Shown: positions 14,071-27,180, numbered from the stretch's first letter. The stretch is DNA of 64,000 nt from Larus michahellis (GCF_964199755.1 NC_133896.1:185689185-185753184); one strand, 5' to 3'. The notes: generated by a model from the sequence alone, not told the origin. Numbers and translations are program-made.

Positions 14071-14130
14071 AGAATAGAATAGAATAGAATAGAATAGAAT
14101 AGAATAGAATAGAATAGAATAGAATAGAAT
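14071..14130. repeat. Perfect (AGAAT)12 pentanucleotide microsatellite at a CR1 tail
   Basis: Twelve uninterrupted AGAAT copies (ATTCT on the minus strand) sit exactly where the CR1 8-bp ATTCTATG tail should be. The tract probably grew by slippage from the ATTCT part of the tail. Confidence 0.97.
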
Positions 14131-14650
14131 TGAAGTTACTCAGCTGGAAGTGACCTACAACAATCATGCAGTCCAACTGCCTTACCAATTCAGGACTGAC
14201 CAAAAGCTAAAGCTTGTTATTAAGTATATTGTCCAAATGCCTCTTAAACACTGTCGGGCTTAGGGTATTGGCCGCCTCTCTAGGAAGCTTGTTCCAGTGT
14301 TGCACCACCCTCTCTGTAAAGAAATGCTTCCTAATGTCCAGTCTGCACCTGCCCTGGTGCAGCTTTGAACCATTCCCATGTATCCTGTCACTGCATACCA
14401 GGGAGAAGAGCTCAGCACCTCCCTCTCCATTTCACCTCCTCAGGAAGCCGCAGAGAGCAATGAGGTCACCCCTCAGCCTCCTTTTCTCCAAACTAGATAA
14501 GCTCAAAGTCCTTAGCCGATGGACATTCCTGGACATTATATAGGACTTTCCTTCCAGCCCTTTCACCAGCTTTGTTGCCCTTCTCTGGACATATTCAAGG
14601 ACCTTCACATCCTTCTTAAATTGTGGGGCCCAGAACTGCACACAGTTCTC
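14131..14650 (-). mobile_element. CR1 LINE 3' fragment
   Basis: The minus strand encodes [20 protein letters not shown] (14641 downwards), then a [14 protein letters not shown] block. A frame-shifted RTRGNG/HWNRL region and the 3' UTR follow. The copy is truncated near the PHLEYCVQFW motif. It is moderately diverged and non-functional. Confidence 0.93.
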
Positions 14651-14909
14651 AGACTGTGTGCTCTGTCATTGCCAGAATTTTTCAACCAATAAACCAGCCT
14701 CTAAAAGGAAAACTTGAAGGACTCGGCACAAACTTTATTAAAAGACCACAAAGAGGCCAACGTGAGGTATTAAAAGAATAAGGATAACTGAACAGATGAC
14801 ATAACAGTAGAAAACACAGCAATCTGCTAGGAATAGTAAAGATGTGAAATGAAAGGAAAATCGCAGAAGAGGTTAAAATAAATAACAAAGTTTTCTTTTT
14901 TTCAAGAAC

Positions 14910-15190
14910 ATATTGAACAAGAGGTCATTGGAAGAGACAGTGGAAATTCTAAAAGCTGGCCTAGGTAATTTACCGACTGAAGAGACAGACATAACTAAAG
15001 TACAATCAAATGAATTCTTTGCCTCTGTGTTCACACAGAAGGTTTCGAGACAGATGTCAGAAACAGACATAAATTTCCCAGGAGAGCAAGAAAAAATATC
15101 GAAGGAGGTAAGATTCAGCCAGAACAGGTGATCAAGGAATTAGAACATCTGAAGCTTAACAGAACTCCAAGACCTGAAAGTGTCCCTTGA
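14910..15190 (+). mobile_element. Relic CR1-like fragment (region just before the reverse transcriptase)
   Basis: The plus-strand frame contains NEFFASVFTQKVS, the characteristic lead-in to the CR1 reverse transcriptase. After a -1 frame shift near 15110 it reads EQVIKELEHLKLNRTPRPES, which aligns with the EQVxxxLxxLxxxKSMGPDG region that normally follows. The match is weak but collinear over both blocks, which suggests an ancient copy. Confidence 0.6.
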
Positions 15191-18100
15191 GATTTCTGAA
15201 AAGAGTTGCAAAAAGGGATGGGAGAAACATTTCCAGATGGAGCTGAAACCTTTTTGAAAACAAGGACAACATGAGTAGACTATATGAACAAATACAATTT
15301 GGACTAAATAAGGACAAAACCTTCTTCATTCTGCTCCACTGGGTGTGGAAAGTGCAATCACAGCTGAATCAGCATGGCAATCCCACAGCATAAACTCTGT
15401 GAAACCACTGTGGAAGGGGATTTACCTACTCAGAGTACAAAAAACATTCAGTTTTTTTTATGTTTTTTTTGTCTTTACTTTTAAGAAGAATCGTACATTA
15501 CAAGAAAGTAAGTCTTACTAAGTGTAGGATTCACCTGACCAAAGGTAGATTTCTTCACCTGAGCTTGCTTCTTACTTCTCAGTAAGCCTTTTGTTCAAAC
15601 ATGAAGGCAGAGAGAGTTAATCAGCCTGTGCTTTATGTCTCTTCAATCAGTAAATTGTGTCTTATCTTGCTGCTGTGTCTGAAATAGTTCACGCTTACAG
15701 TTGGTGAAAAAAAGCAGGCACTTTTAAGGGCTTGAGTCTGGTCAGCTCAAAGCAGATAGCTGAAGCTGTCCAGTCGAAGCACACCTGAAGAGTGTGCCTA
15801 TTTCTCCTTTGTCACTTAAGAAATTTTCGGATAGTAGCTCACATATACATATTCACATTGTAGATATCTGAAGGTGGGTAAGGTGATTCCTACTTCAAAT
15901 ATTTTGAAGCTATAAAGTACTTCAAGACCAAAAGCTAATGCATCCAAAAGCTATTCCTGTATTCTTAGATCTTGTTGATATTGTGCCTCACCCTATTCTA
16001 TCTGGTCTGGGAAAAAGATCATAAATCTCATACTTAGAAGTGATACTAATATGTAAGAAAATATTTTTCTAGGGAAGTTACTTATCATTACAGATCGGAA
16101 ATGTTACAAGGGGAATGAATGACTATGTCTATCCCAGTCATTTTGTTCCTATCTGGTAATATGTATGGGTGCTGCTCATTATCATCTATGATACTAAATT
16201 TTAGAATAGTCTCTGGCATGAGTTTGGTCTTCTCCATCTGGGACTTTTCCTGAACAATTCACAATTAATTTACCTGCAATGTCTACAGATGCACCTGAAC
16301 TCAATTTATGGGTACAGATAGATAGAAAAATCAGAGATGAAGTTACACTGTGGTAAATTACACTTAAACAAACAATGACAATATTATTTCATTTGGATGG
16401 AGGCATAGGTGAAGACTATGCTTTGTTCTCATTTTATTTGAACCAGCAAGAGCAGTGTCTTTAGAATGCAACAATGAGAACGTATCCTTCTATTATGCAG
16501 CACAAGCTGGCATCTGCTGTGCTTGCAGACTCCAGAAGGGTCACTGTGATTGGGTCACTCCAAAGGGCATATTCAATGACAAGAATAAAGGCAAAATCCA
16601 GATTATAGTGGACAAAGTTGAGAGAGTGAAGACAAAGCAGTGGGAGTTGGCAGCCAATGTCTCTTTTTTTTCCCCCTGCAGTTTTCTTTCTTATATTCTC
16701 TGTGTTATGTATTCACCCTGCTGCCTCTTCACTTCAGCCACTCTATAAAAGGCTCTCCATTGTCCACCTTCTGTATGGAAGTGAGTGGAAAAGGATTTCC
16801 ACGGTCTATAGCTCACACTGCATCCCTTCTGTGTGTGCCCCAGACAAAGATCAGTGTACCACAGAATCTGCATAATGATGTCCTCTTTGATGGTAGGTTA
16901 GGGAGACAAGGCAAGTTTTCCTTGTCTCAGAGGAGCAGCCTGGATGCAGTGCATCACAAGTATGGAAACAACTACAGGTTGTGTATGTATTTTTTATGTA
17001 CACACGCAATAAACTATGCAAATTAGATTTTACCTGATGTGCCACCAAAGGAAAGAGAAAAACTTCAGAGCCAAACAAAGAAAAAAGTCACAGTCATACA
17101 TCTCATAAAATCATACACTCCCCTTCTCTGTTGTTTCAAAGTTTTAAGAAAACAAAACTGTAGTTCTTATTTTTGTGAAACTTGGTCCTTTATTTTCCAT
17201 ATTTTTAATCTTTTTCTCTGTCAGATGCACAACTAGAAGAGAAAAGGAATGGATATGGAGAAAAAACTATTGTTCTTCCTCAGTACCTTTTTTAAAAAAC
17301 AGAGATAAAGGAAAGATTTCACTCTATGTTGTCACAATAAAATACTATAAAAGCTCGTAACCAGGATGTTCATATTGATAGGAAGAGTACTAGGGCCAGG
17401 AAGTGCATCTCCATACAGTCTTGAAAGCACTATTTTCCTCTAGTTGCTGGCGTTTACCTACAAAAAAGTAAGTTTGTTGAATTGCCTTCAAATAGAAGCT
17501 GAAAGGTAAATACTTATCCTAAGTATAGTCAGACTTGTAAGGCAGAAAAACGATGCAATAAATGAGAGTTTAAAATACTCAGATTCCTTCAAGATCATTG
17601 TTCAAGTGCTTGCAGTGTCAACGTATCCATCATCCCTCTCAAGTATAGCTGTGTTTTCATGTAGCATGGGGTTACAGGACTATGACCTGAAACCCTAACA
17701 GCTCCTGACTTCTCTGCATGACCGCTGGGGACACAAAGGGATTTTTTCATAAGCGGAAAATTTTAATTTAGCTAGAATTTGCCTCATCTTCTCTAATAGA
17801 TTGGATGTTATTTCCTGTTTAGTTAGGAACCAGACTTCATCCTTTGCATGTTTAGGTGAGTTTTATGGATTCTACAATTGCAGAGAGTTCAAATAAAATA
17901 TAATTGGGAACCTCCCTCCTTATTCTTTTCCCTCCATTTCTCCTTATGAAGCAGAAGTATTCTGAGTGAAATCCTGTCTTGACGAAAGTCAATAACAAAA
18001 GTCATTGTTGACATCACAGGGGGATATTTTTGTCCTTTGACAGTACGAAACTGTCTGAAAATCGTTTGACATTTCTACCATTCATCTTTTTTATTTATAT

Positions 18101-19370
18101 AAAAATAGATACTAATAAATATTTCTTAGCATTGACTTAGAGAATGATTTCATGTCACCTATTGCAAGCTTTAGTTGGTAGCACTAGAGTGTTGATCTTT
18201 CTCCAGCTGTTGCAGCTATTCAGAATCTTGGGTACTGGACATCAAAGAGGAAATGTTTCTGGTAAATGTAATAAATAAAGGTAATGGTGCAAAGCTGTGA
18301 GAGGGTCATAACATTAGTCTTGAGGAATGTACACCAGCAAAAAACACTTGAAAAAAAAAATCAATAGAAAGGTCTCGCCTTTCTTCAGACATCTAAGTGA
18401 GCAATACTTTGGAGAGAAAGTACCTAATTTGGAAAAGTCACTGTGACAGTCCTGTGGCTCTTTCAAGTGGAGGAATAAAATAATATACCTTATTTTGAAG
18501 AAGATTTTTCAAAATCCAAAGGCCTTTTCCTGTTTCTGTTTCTTGCACAGACATGTTTAAGCACTTAAAGCAAATGCTTGATGGATTTTGTAGTCAGAGT
18601 CTACCATCAGTTCATATATTTTTAGTAAAGTACACTGGAGATAGCAAACTGTGCATAAACTATTACAAACGAGTTTTCTGATCTCTGCTAGTGACTCTGC
18701 TTTCTCTCGCCTCACAGTATTAATTTTGGGGTTTTGTTCTGTCTTTAATTGTTACAATAACTCAAGGAGTTTATACAGCAAGTTAGCCTTGCATAATAAC
18801 CAATTTTATCTCCTTATTTGTTTCTTTTATCATTTTGGTTGTAATTGATTTTTCTTTTTCTCCCAAAATTACACATTTATTAAAACAGTAATGCTTATAA
18901 TGATACTGGGACTGATGCTCCACCACTGAGCAATCAGGTGGAGTGAGACAACTCACACTGTGTATTGGCTTCAGCAGGAAAATGTCATGCAAAACGTTTT
19001 AAAAAAGCAAGTTCAGAACCTCTTGATTTTGAATGTTTATCCACTTATGGGAGAAAAAAAATATTTTCAAAGTTATTTAGGCATCTAATATCCTAAGACA
19101 TCAAGTGGAATGGAAAGATTATTAGTGCTGTACTACCTTTGCATCTTTGTACTGAAGCTTTTAAGAAAATCAGTGAACAGGAGGACCATAAAAAAACAGA
19201 AAAAATATTTTCATGAAGCCTTATCTTCCAGTTCATTTATCTTGTTAGTTCCATCTTGTGGTTTTCTTCCCTTTTCTTTCATAATATATCTTAAAATCTT
19301 AAACATTATCTTATCTCAAACTTGAAGCATTTATGAGAGATCCTACCAACTAGGCTCCTGTAGGAGATCG
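15191..19370. other. Noncoding stretch, nothing recognised
   Basis: A 128-codon plus frame at 16640-17026 overlaps other frames of similar length, is rich in Phe/Leu/Cys, and has no domain. I regard it as chance. No RNA gene was seen. Confidence 0.55.
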
Positions 19371-19945
19371 TAGAATCATAGAACAATTTGGGTTGGAAGG
19401 GACCTTAAAGATCACTTAACCCTCCTGCCATGGCCAGGGACATCTTCCACTAGACCAGGTTACTCAAAGCCCCATCCAAGCTGGCTGTGAACACCTCCAG
19501 GAATGGGGCATCCACAACTTCTCTGGGCAACCCATTCCAATGTCTTCCCACCCTCACAGTAAAGAATTTCTTCGTTATATCTAATCTAAATCTGCCTTCT
19601 TTCAGTTTAAAATTTTTGCCCCTCATCCTATCACTACACTCCCTGATAAAGAGTCCCTCCCCATCTTTCCTGTAGGCCACCTTTAAGTACTGGAAGGCTG
19701 CTGCAAAGACTCCCCGGAACCTCCTCTTTTCCAGGCTGAACAACCCCAACTCTCTCAGCCTGTCCTCATAGGAGAGGTGCCCCAGCCCTCTGATCATCTT
19801 CATGGCCCTCCTCTGGACCCACTTCAACAGGTCCATGTCTTTCCTGCACTGAGGGCTCCAAAACTGGATGCAATACTCCAGGTGGGGTCTCATGAGAGTG
19901 GAGAAGAGGGAGAGAACCACCTCCCGCGACCTACTGGCCACACTG
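19371..19945 (-). mobile_element. CR1 LINE 3' copy with an intact C-terminal frame
   Basis: The minus-strand copy has an uninterrupted frame of 163 codons (19450-19941). It covers [20 protein letters not shown], the [20 protein letters not shown] block, SLEKRRFRG and RHWNGLPREVVDAP, and ends ALSNLV-stop. A 3' UTR and an ATGATTCTA-type tail end at 19371. The lack of any stop or frameshift over its full length suggests one of the younger insertions here. 5' truncation near 19945 means it lacks the catalytic reverse-transcriptase motifs. Confidence 0.96.
19450..19941 (-). pseudogene. CR1 ORF2 C-terminal fragment, 163 codons open
   Basis: This frame encodes only the region after the reverse-transcriptase fingers and palm of CR1 ORF2. 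It has no start region of its own and lies in a truncated retrotransposon, so it is not a host gene even though it is open. Confidence 0.93.
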
Positions 19946-21261
19946 AGGGTATGAGATGAGGGTTTACAATCTTTAAAGTATTTTCTTTCACAGCACTCTG
20001 TTGTGAATGAAAGATATGTTTCATGTAAATATGGGAAAACATGGGAAACTAAAACTATGAGAAGCTAATGAATAGACCAAAAATATGACTCGGGTATCTA
20101 CCTTAGAATACACATGTAACTTAGAAAGTAAAATCCCAAAATTGCTATCCTTAAGACTCCCATTCAGTGTATCTTAGAAATTCCCAAATTCCAATCATCT
20201 TTTACTTTGTGACCTTAAAAAAATCTCCCAAGGTAACTGCAGCTGAAATGTATCACATGTATTTCAGGCATGTAAACTCTAACAAGTTTGAGCAACTCAG
20301 CACCTATCCATTAAATAAAGCTATTTAGAGACACCAGCCATTCCTTTGCTTAAACTCCCTTGGGAATATGATCTTGCAGGCACTCTCAGAGCATGGCAAA
20401 TGTGCATATTAAAATTCTAGAAAAGAGGACAGAACTTGAAAACAAACATATCTGAAAGACCAAAAAATTAATTTAAACACTGGGAATTTGGACGCATTAA
20501 ATTTTTGATGCTTAATTTGCAAAGAAGTATCCAAACCCTACCAAAATGACTGCAGTCAGGTGGAGTGCAATCTTTCTAGCAGCTTGCTTGTCTAATACAA
20601 AACAAAATGTAAAAGAAAATAGCTATCAGAGGATTTGGCATCCCACCTGTTACAAGGACGTGATCACTTGCACAGCTCTGAGGAGGTGTCTGGGATGCCT
20701 CGCCCAGGTTGCTCCTCTGCACATAGATACCTACAACTGTATTTCAAAATGGGTTCTGAATCTTGAATCCCAGTGACACACACATCTCTCAGATCAAAAG
20801 AGAGGTGGGATTTCAGACGTTCCCTTCTGTCAGTGTCTCCCAGGGTGTACTTCATTCATCCTGCTCCCCAACATGCTGGATGTTATGCCTTTCATTCCTA
20901 CAAACCTAACCATTTAAACACTACAGCAAGATTATGGGTGAAAACGGATTCATGCTATACTTAGAATTTAGAGCTCTGTAGATGATGAACAAAGATATGG
21001 TTGGTTCTTTGGTGGTGGTGATTTTATTGGTTTTTTGGGTTTTTTTTTAGAGATGGCCCTCAGACCTTTTTTTCTGATTTTATCAGTTCATCTAGTTAGG
21101 GAATAAATAAAAACAAATTATGAAGTGTTCAGTTAAGCTCATGAGGTTTAAGCACTTACATTTGTCAAGCCTTTTGTTGGTAAGAGCAAGGTGCACCTCA
21201 GGATATTTCCAGTTAAATTTTTAAACCGCAGTTCTAATTACCTCCCACTAACTTTTATTAC

Positions 21262-22723
21262 TTTAAAGGAAGTCCTGGGTCCTGATGGGATGCACCTGCG
21301 AGTGCTGAGAGAGCTGGCAGAAGTCATTGCTAGGCCGCTCTCTATCACCTTTGAAAGACCCTGGAGAACAGGCGAGGTGCCTGAGAACTGGAGGAAAGCC
21401 AATATCACTCCAGTCTTCAAAAAGTGCAAGACGGAAGACCCAGGAAACTACAGGACGATCAGCCTCACCCCCTTCCCTGGAAAGATGATGGAACAGCTCA
21501 TTCTGGGCGTCATCTCAAGGCATGTGGAGGAAAAGAAAGCTGTCAGAAGTACTCAACATGGATTCACCAAGGGGAAATCATGTCTGACTAATCTGATAGC
21601 CTTCTGTGATGGCATGACTGGACGGATAGATGAGGGGAGGGCAGTGGATGTTTTCTGCCTTGAATTCAGGAAGGCTTTCGACACGGTCTCCCACAGCATC
21701 CTCGTAGGGAAGCTTAGGAAGTGTGGGTTAGATGCATGGACAGTGGGGTGGATTGAAAACAGGTTGAAAGACAGAGCTCAGAGGGTCATGATTAGGGGCA
21801 CAGAGTGTAGTTGGAGGTCAGTGACGAGTGGTGTTCCCCAGGGGTCAGTACTGCGTCCAGTCTTCTTCAATATATTCATCAGTGACCAGGATGAGGGGAT
21901 AGAGTGCACCCTCAGCAAGTTTGCTGATGACACAAAGCTGCGAGGGGTGGCTGACACACCAGAAGGCTGTGCCGCCATACAGAGAGACCTGGACAGGCTG
22001 GAGAGTTGGGTGGAGAGAAACCTTATGAAATTCAACAAGGGCAAGTGTAGGGTGCTGCACCTGGGGAGGAATAATCCCATGCACCAGTACAGGTTGGGGG
22101 CTGACCTGCTAGAGAGCAGCTCTGTGGAAAGAGGCCTGGGAATCCTGGTGGACAATGGGATGACCACAAGCCAGCAATGAGCCCTTGTGGCCAAAAAGGC
22201 CAATGGCATCCTGGGCTACATCAAGAAGAGTGTGGCAAGCAGGTGGAGGGAGGTCATCCTCCCCCTCTACTCTGCCTTGGTGAGGCAGCATCTGGAGTAC
22301 TATGTCCCGTTCTGGGTTCCACAGTTCAAGAAGGACAGGGAACTGCTGGAAAGGGTACAGCAAAGGGCTACCAAGATGATTAGGGGACTGGAACACCTCT
22401 CTTATGAAGAAAGGCTGAGGGACTTGTGTCTCTTCAGTCTGGAAAAAAGACAACTGAGGGGGGACGTTATCAATGCTTAAAAATATTTAAAGGGTGGGTA
22501 TCTGGAGGATGGGGCCAGGCTCTTTTCAGTGGTGCCCGGCAACAGGACAAGAGGTAACAGGTACAAACTTCAGCATAGGAAGTTCCATCTCAACATGAGG
22601 AGGAACTTCTTTATCCTGAGGGTGGCAGAGCACTGGAACAGGCTGCCCGGAGAGGTGGTGGAGTCTCCATCTCTGGAGACATTCAAAACCCGCCTGGACG
22701 CGTTCCTGTGCAACCTGCTCTAG
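21262..22723 (+). pseudogene. CR1 ORF2 reverse transcriptase (two stops, motif A mutated)
   Basis: The frame shows these RT landmarks in order: [50 protein letters not shown], motif A ([12 protein letters not shown]), [22 protein letters not shown] (21920-21931) and [12 protein letters not shown]. The thumb and C-terminal part follow, to LCNLL-stop at 22723. The FADD box is intact, but the motif A catalytic Asp is Glu (GAA at 21662-21664), which by general RT knowledge should abolish polymerisation. Two in-frame stops also disable it. There are no frameshifts over about 487 codons. The first bases of the open frame (21191-21261) are flanking DNA, not CR1. Confidence 0.94.
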
Positions 22724-22803
22724 GTGACCCTCCTCTGGCAGGGGGGTTGGACTAGATGATCTCCAGACGTCCCTTCAAACCCCTATCATTCTGTGATTCT
22801 GTG
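21262..22803 (+). mobile_element. CR1 LINE, 5'-truncated, nearly open reverse-transcriptase frame
   Basis: About 1.54 kb of CR1 on the plus strand. It starts at the [16 protein letters not shown] motif and continues through the RT domain, the C-terminal region and the 3' UTR (GGGTTGGACTAGATGATCTC) to a CATTCTGTGATTCTGTG tail. The whole ORF2 part stays in one frame with only two stops, TGA at 22178-22180 (normally Cys in QQCALVAKK) and TAA at 22478-22480 (normally Tyr in YKYLKG). It is truncated at its 5' end, as most CR1 copies are. Confidence 0.97.
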
Positions 22804-25800
22804 AAAAGAATACGTCATAAGGTAGGAGTGAAGGGTGGGCATTTAATAGTGGAACATCAGTGATATAAAAGGGATTTCAGAGGTCTTTTTCCTCAGTGAG
22901 GTAGTATCTATATATTCTTTTCCTAGTGTATTTTTTTCCTTTTCTTTCTAACATGATCCTAAAGTCTCACATGCTATAATACAGCAATTCCCACTTTGTC
23001 ATTTATACCTTCACAATGTGAACATGCTGTTCCGAAAAGTTCATTGTTTTTTCTAGTACTATTAATTTACAATTACATAGGCAATAATAATGTTTCTTTA
23101 ATTTTTCTTCCATATTTTACATATTTCAACAGTCTTTTGTGAGTTAATAAGGCTGCACACTTATACCTCATAAAATCTGAATCCGTGCTAGAGTATATGC
23201 CTGCTTTTGCTTTGCTGAATTTTGCAGTTTTGCTGCTGATTTACACAAGGAAACAGTTTGAGACCTAGCTGCAGATAAAAGAGATCTTTCTTTAACCAGT
23301 ACATCTTAACCAATCCATAATAACCTGTTGGGGTGGGGAAAGTTCAAGCCAAAAGCTGTTGATTTCCCTAGAGCCAATCAAAATGATAGATGCAGTGGTG
23401 GAAGATCACAGCTGACTGGGTTTAGTCCTCTCATCACTGGCTGCAGATGGCATGTAATTTAGGGATGCCCATTTGGTAAAATTTACCAGTTTCTCTTGAG
23501 ATCACACATATGGGTTTGCATTTAAAAAACAATTGTACCAGGAATAGCATTTTAAGCAACAGATGTAAGTATTGACAGTGAAAGGATGCCCAAAAGCAGA
23601 ATATATCCACACCAGAGAACGGAAGGAACTTGTGTTGTGCTTTACAGCACTCCATGTGACATTTTAACTTTAAAAAAAAGGGACAGAAAATAACCATAAA
23701 ATCAATGAATACAACACTTGCCAAACCTCCTAAATTAGATATGAGCTTCTGTCTTTACAGTATATGGCTTTCAAGCATTTAACATCTTTTTTTTTTTCCA
23801 ACTTCACATTTTAAAACCAGAATCTCAAATCCCCACATAGCAAGGAACCATCTTTAAAAGAATTACGAGTTGGGCGCATAATGTCTTTACTTGCTTTGAA
23901 ATTTAGATTTAGCTAAAAGAAAACACACAGCCAGATTATTTGCTGTAGTCTGTCCTTAATTCAGAGCAGATACTTTGTGTAGTGTTTAGACTTTGACCAA
24001 ATGACTGACATAGATTTTCAGCCAGTTGCATGACTAAAATAAAATAAATTAAAAGAATAATTAATTCTGCAAAATTATCATATCAGTAAAACAGCTGTCA
24101 GGGTAAATCATAATACTGAACTAAGACAGTTAAAGGGACAATTATGTCTCTCCACAATAAAATTACTTATGAGAAGATAACATAACTAAGAGGTTAGGTT
24201 TGAACATGCACCTTTCACAGTGAATAGTTCTTCATTGGACACAACCGTATGTTATCTTTTTATCAGTCTTCTGATTTAAATAATTTGGGCTACAACAAGA
24301 CATGTAAATTATGACATTACTAAGCAATATTCTGTTTTTTCTGTTCATAAGCCTCAAAGCTTAGAAAAAATTGTTAGGATTTAGACTGTTTTTCTTTGTG
24401 AGGTGGAAAGATGGGGAATGAGTGCTCTGCTACAGATTCAGTGAATGTGAAATTGGTTCTACAAAGTTGAAGACAAACTGATCTCAGTGCCAAAATATTT
24501 ATAACACCATTATGAAAGGAAGAATCAGCAACAGAGCATTCAATATTCTGTAATACATAGGCAAATCAGTTGGTGTCGTCCACTTCTGATATGGTTTTAT
24601 ATATATTTTTACCAAGAGCATTTTTACCTTAAGCTATTACTTTGATAAACTGCTACCAAGTTTTGCATGTGCTACTATACAAGTCAGAAGAGTCCTGTAT
24701 GTAGCCATCATCAGTCCAGGTGGAATAGGTAGCTCTTATGGTTTAAAAAAGAAGTATGTATTAACTTAAGGATACCAAGAAATAATATTTATTACTGTTA
24801 CTTTTTTTTGTTGGAACAAAACAAAAATAAGTGTTAAAAGAAATTATGGCTCAACTCTCAAAACCATATGGGCATCTTAATCTCATACAAAATTGATTCT
24901 GAGGACCATTACAGATACTACAATATAATCTGTACAATCAGGGTAAAAAAACCCCAAATGTTCTGAGAGAATATAATAAAATTAATTTCATCTTTGTTTT
25001 CAGTTAACAACTTCTGTTGACATTAATCCACTACATAAATAATTAATTAAGATTCTACCATACTATGCTGCTCTTTTTTTTTTCTTTTTTCTTCTTTTTT
25101 TTTTTTTCTTTCCTAGACACTTTTGGGCAGATCTGCAGTAGGCAAGATCTGGAGGAGAGAACTGAACCAATCTCCAGAGCCTGAGGCTGGGTCATTTAAC
25201 ATTAAGTAGCTCTCAGACTGAAATAAACCAACCCAAGTGTTTAAGGCTATGCAAAAATTCATGGATGAGAAAGACAAATAGTGACACACACTGCAGTCAG
25301 TCAAAACTGTTCATAAATTATAGGCTGCAGGTTTGAATTTAGACATATAATAAAATTTAATGAATTCTATAACTTCTTAATATAGGTATCCTCGTAATTG
25401 TTTACCTCTACTATTAGTGGTCCTTAGGATCTTTTGCAAAATACCAAAACAACTGATGTGCCAATGAACTTCTGAACCTTTGTTAATGAAGAATGATGCA
25501 ATCAAAGAAAACAAATTTATGGTCTTCAAGGCACCAAGCAGTCTGGGAGTTCCTCATAGGTCACATCAAAAGGGGCATACCACAGACAAGGAGGAAAGAT
25601 TCCAAAGCTTTAGAAATGCCTAAAAATGCCTTCTAAAACCTGTTAGAAACATATTCAATTATGTCTTGAAATATATAATTTCCATGTCAGAAAGGGAGGT
25701 AGTTTGCAAAGTAATATTGCAGGGACACTTTGCAGGAGAATTGAAGAAACTGAAGGGAAAGGAAACGGAAGAACAGTGAGAGCCTCTGTAAACCTCCGTC

Positions 25801-27009
25801 ACAGCATTGAGATCAAAACTTGTTGCTGTAACATGAAAACTAGATTTGCCTATCTATGTTCAGGATGCTTTTGGTGCACTGCTGCTTGTGAAGGAAATAG
25901 AATAATGAATCCATAAACTACATACTGAGCTTTGAGTTGCTAGAAGAACTGGGATTATCTCCATTATCTGGTACAGTTACACCAATTCACTTCAGTTTAC
26001 ATTTTGTCCTATACTCTTAACTGGCCAAATCCACACTAGAACCTAAGTGCTTAAAGTGAGATGTAGACTAAACTTAAGACACTAAAACTGCAATCACAGT
26101 TCAGTTTACATCTGATTTCAGAGGTGACCCAACGTCTGTACGTGCTCCACTGTCAGATGCTAAACTCTCCTGTTTATCTAGGGACAGGTTTATCCTACCT
26201 ACTTCCAGACACCAAAGTTAGGTACCTACTCACCTTAGATACCCTGTTTATTACCCACAGAAAACAAGGCTCCTAAGCTTTAGATTCTGTGCATTAAAAC
26301 AGACCAGTTTTAGTGTGGCTGAAAAAATCATCACACTTTAGAGCTGGGATTATAATGTTAGCTGTCTTTCCTATTATGTTCCACGAAAGATTCAATCCAG
26401 AACCTTTCTACAGAGCACCTGTAACATATCCCATCAGGACTGGTTTCATCCCAAAAGGTACTGTCAGAGCTCCAATCTTAGTTCATAATATGCTAAATAC
26501 TAGAACATCTCCTTTCCCTGAGAAGCAAGACATGTGGGCTCAAATTCTTTCAAGGCAGTTAGCTTTCTAACACAATTCTGTCATAATCCACCCCAAAGTC
26601 CTTAACTAATGGGATATAGTCTATCTGAAATATTGGTACAGACATTCCTACTGTTGACACTGATCAGGAAGAAATTCAAGATTCATTGGCACAGACAGTA
26701 TTTATTATATGTCACTTACACTTAGACCACCTCTTTTCATACAATTCTCTCCAACACGAGGCATCAGTAATATGCGGCTGCTTAACATCTTTTCATTGAT
26801 TAGATCAATATCAGCATCTAGACTATTGTAGCTGTTTCTGTTAAACCAGGTGAAAGATGTTTTAATGAGGAAAAAAAAGAAAAACTTGGAAAATTACAGG
26901 TGGTAGGTGCAGCACAAATTATTTTTAATAGATAGACCAAAGAAGATAAAACTGGCAGAACTGGCTAAGAAACAGAAAATGGGAGGATTTTAAAAAAATA
27001 CCAGCACAT
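22804..27009. other. Noncoding stretch, nothing recognised as a gene
   Basis: AT-rich and free of recognisable CR1. 23200-23430 has a balanced composition that could be conserved noncoding DNA. 26000-26300 has recurring TTAGGTACCT/CTTAAAGTG-like pieces that might be a decayed DNA transposon. Confidence 0.5.
25071..25114. repeat. Polypyrimidine (T/C) tract
   Basis: Over 40 bases of almost pure T with scattered C. Low complexity only. Confidence 0.85.
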
Positions 27010-27180
27010 TAAAAGAGAGGTTTTCCAAGGTTTCACATTAAACTCCATGCTTTTTAATACATTTTATTAATGATCTGGAAGAGAGGATTATGCATTGAGG
27101 TGAAAAGATGACACAAAGCTGCCAATCAAGACAAAAAGGTACTGTAGAGAACATTAGGAAAGAAAAACTACCTGCTATCC
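27010..27180 (+). mobile_element. Relic CR1-like RT fragment
   Basis: The plus strand reads, with breaks, a string matching the CR1 PQGS...LFNxFINDLEEGI...FADDTKL region: TTTTATTAATGATCTGGAAG gives FINDLE and GATGACACAAAGCTG gives DDTKL. It is strongly decayed. Boundaries are approximate. Confidence 0.55.

Noticed and set aside
16455..17026. Overlapping plus-strand frames of 97 and 128 codons as a possible gene
   Set aside because: No domain; no codon or splice support; two frames overlap at similar length; hydrophobic runs come from T-rich DNA.
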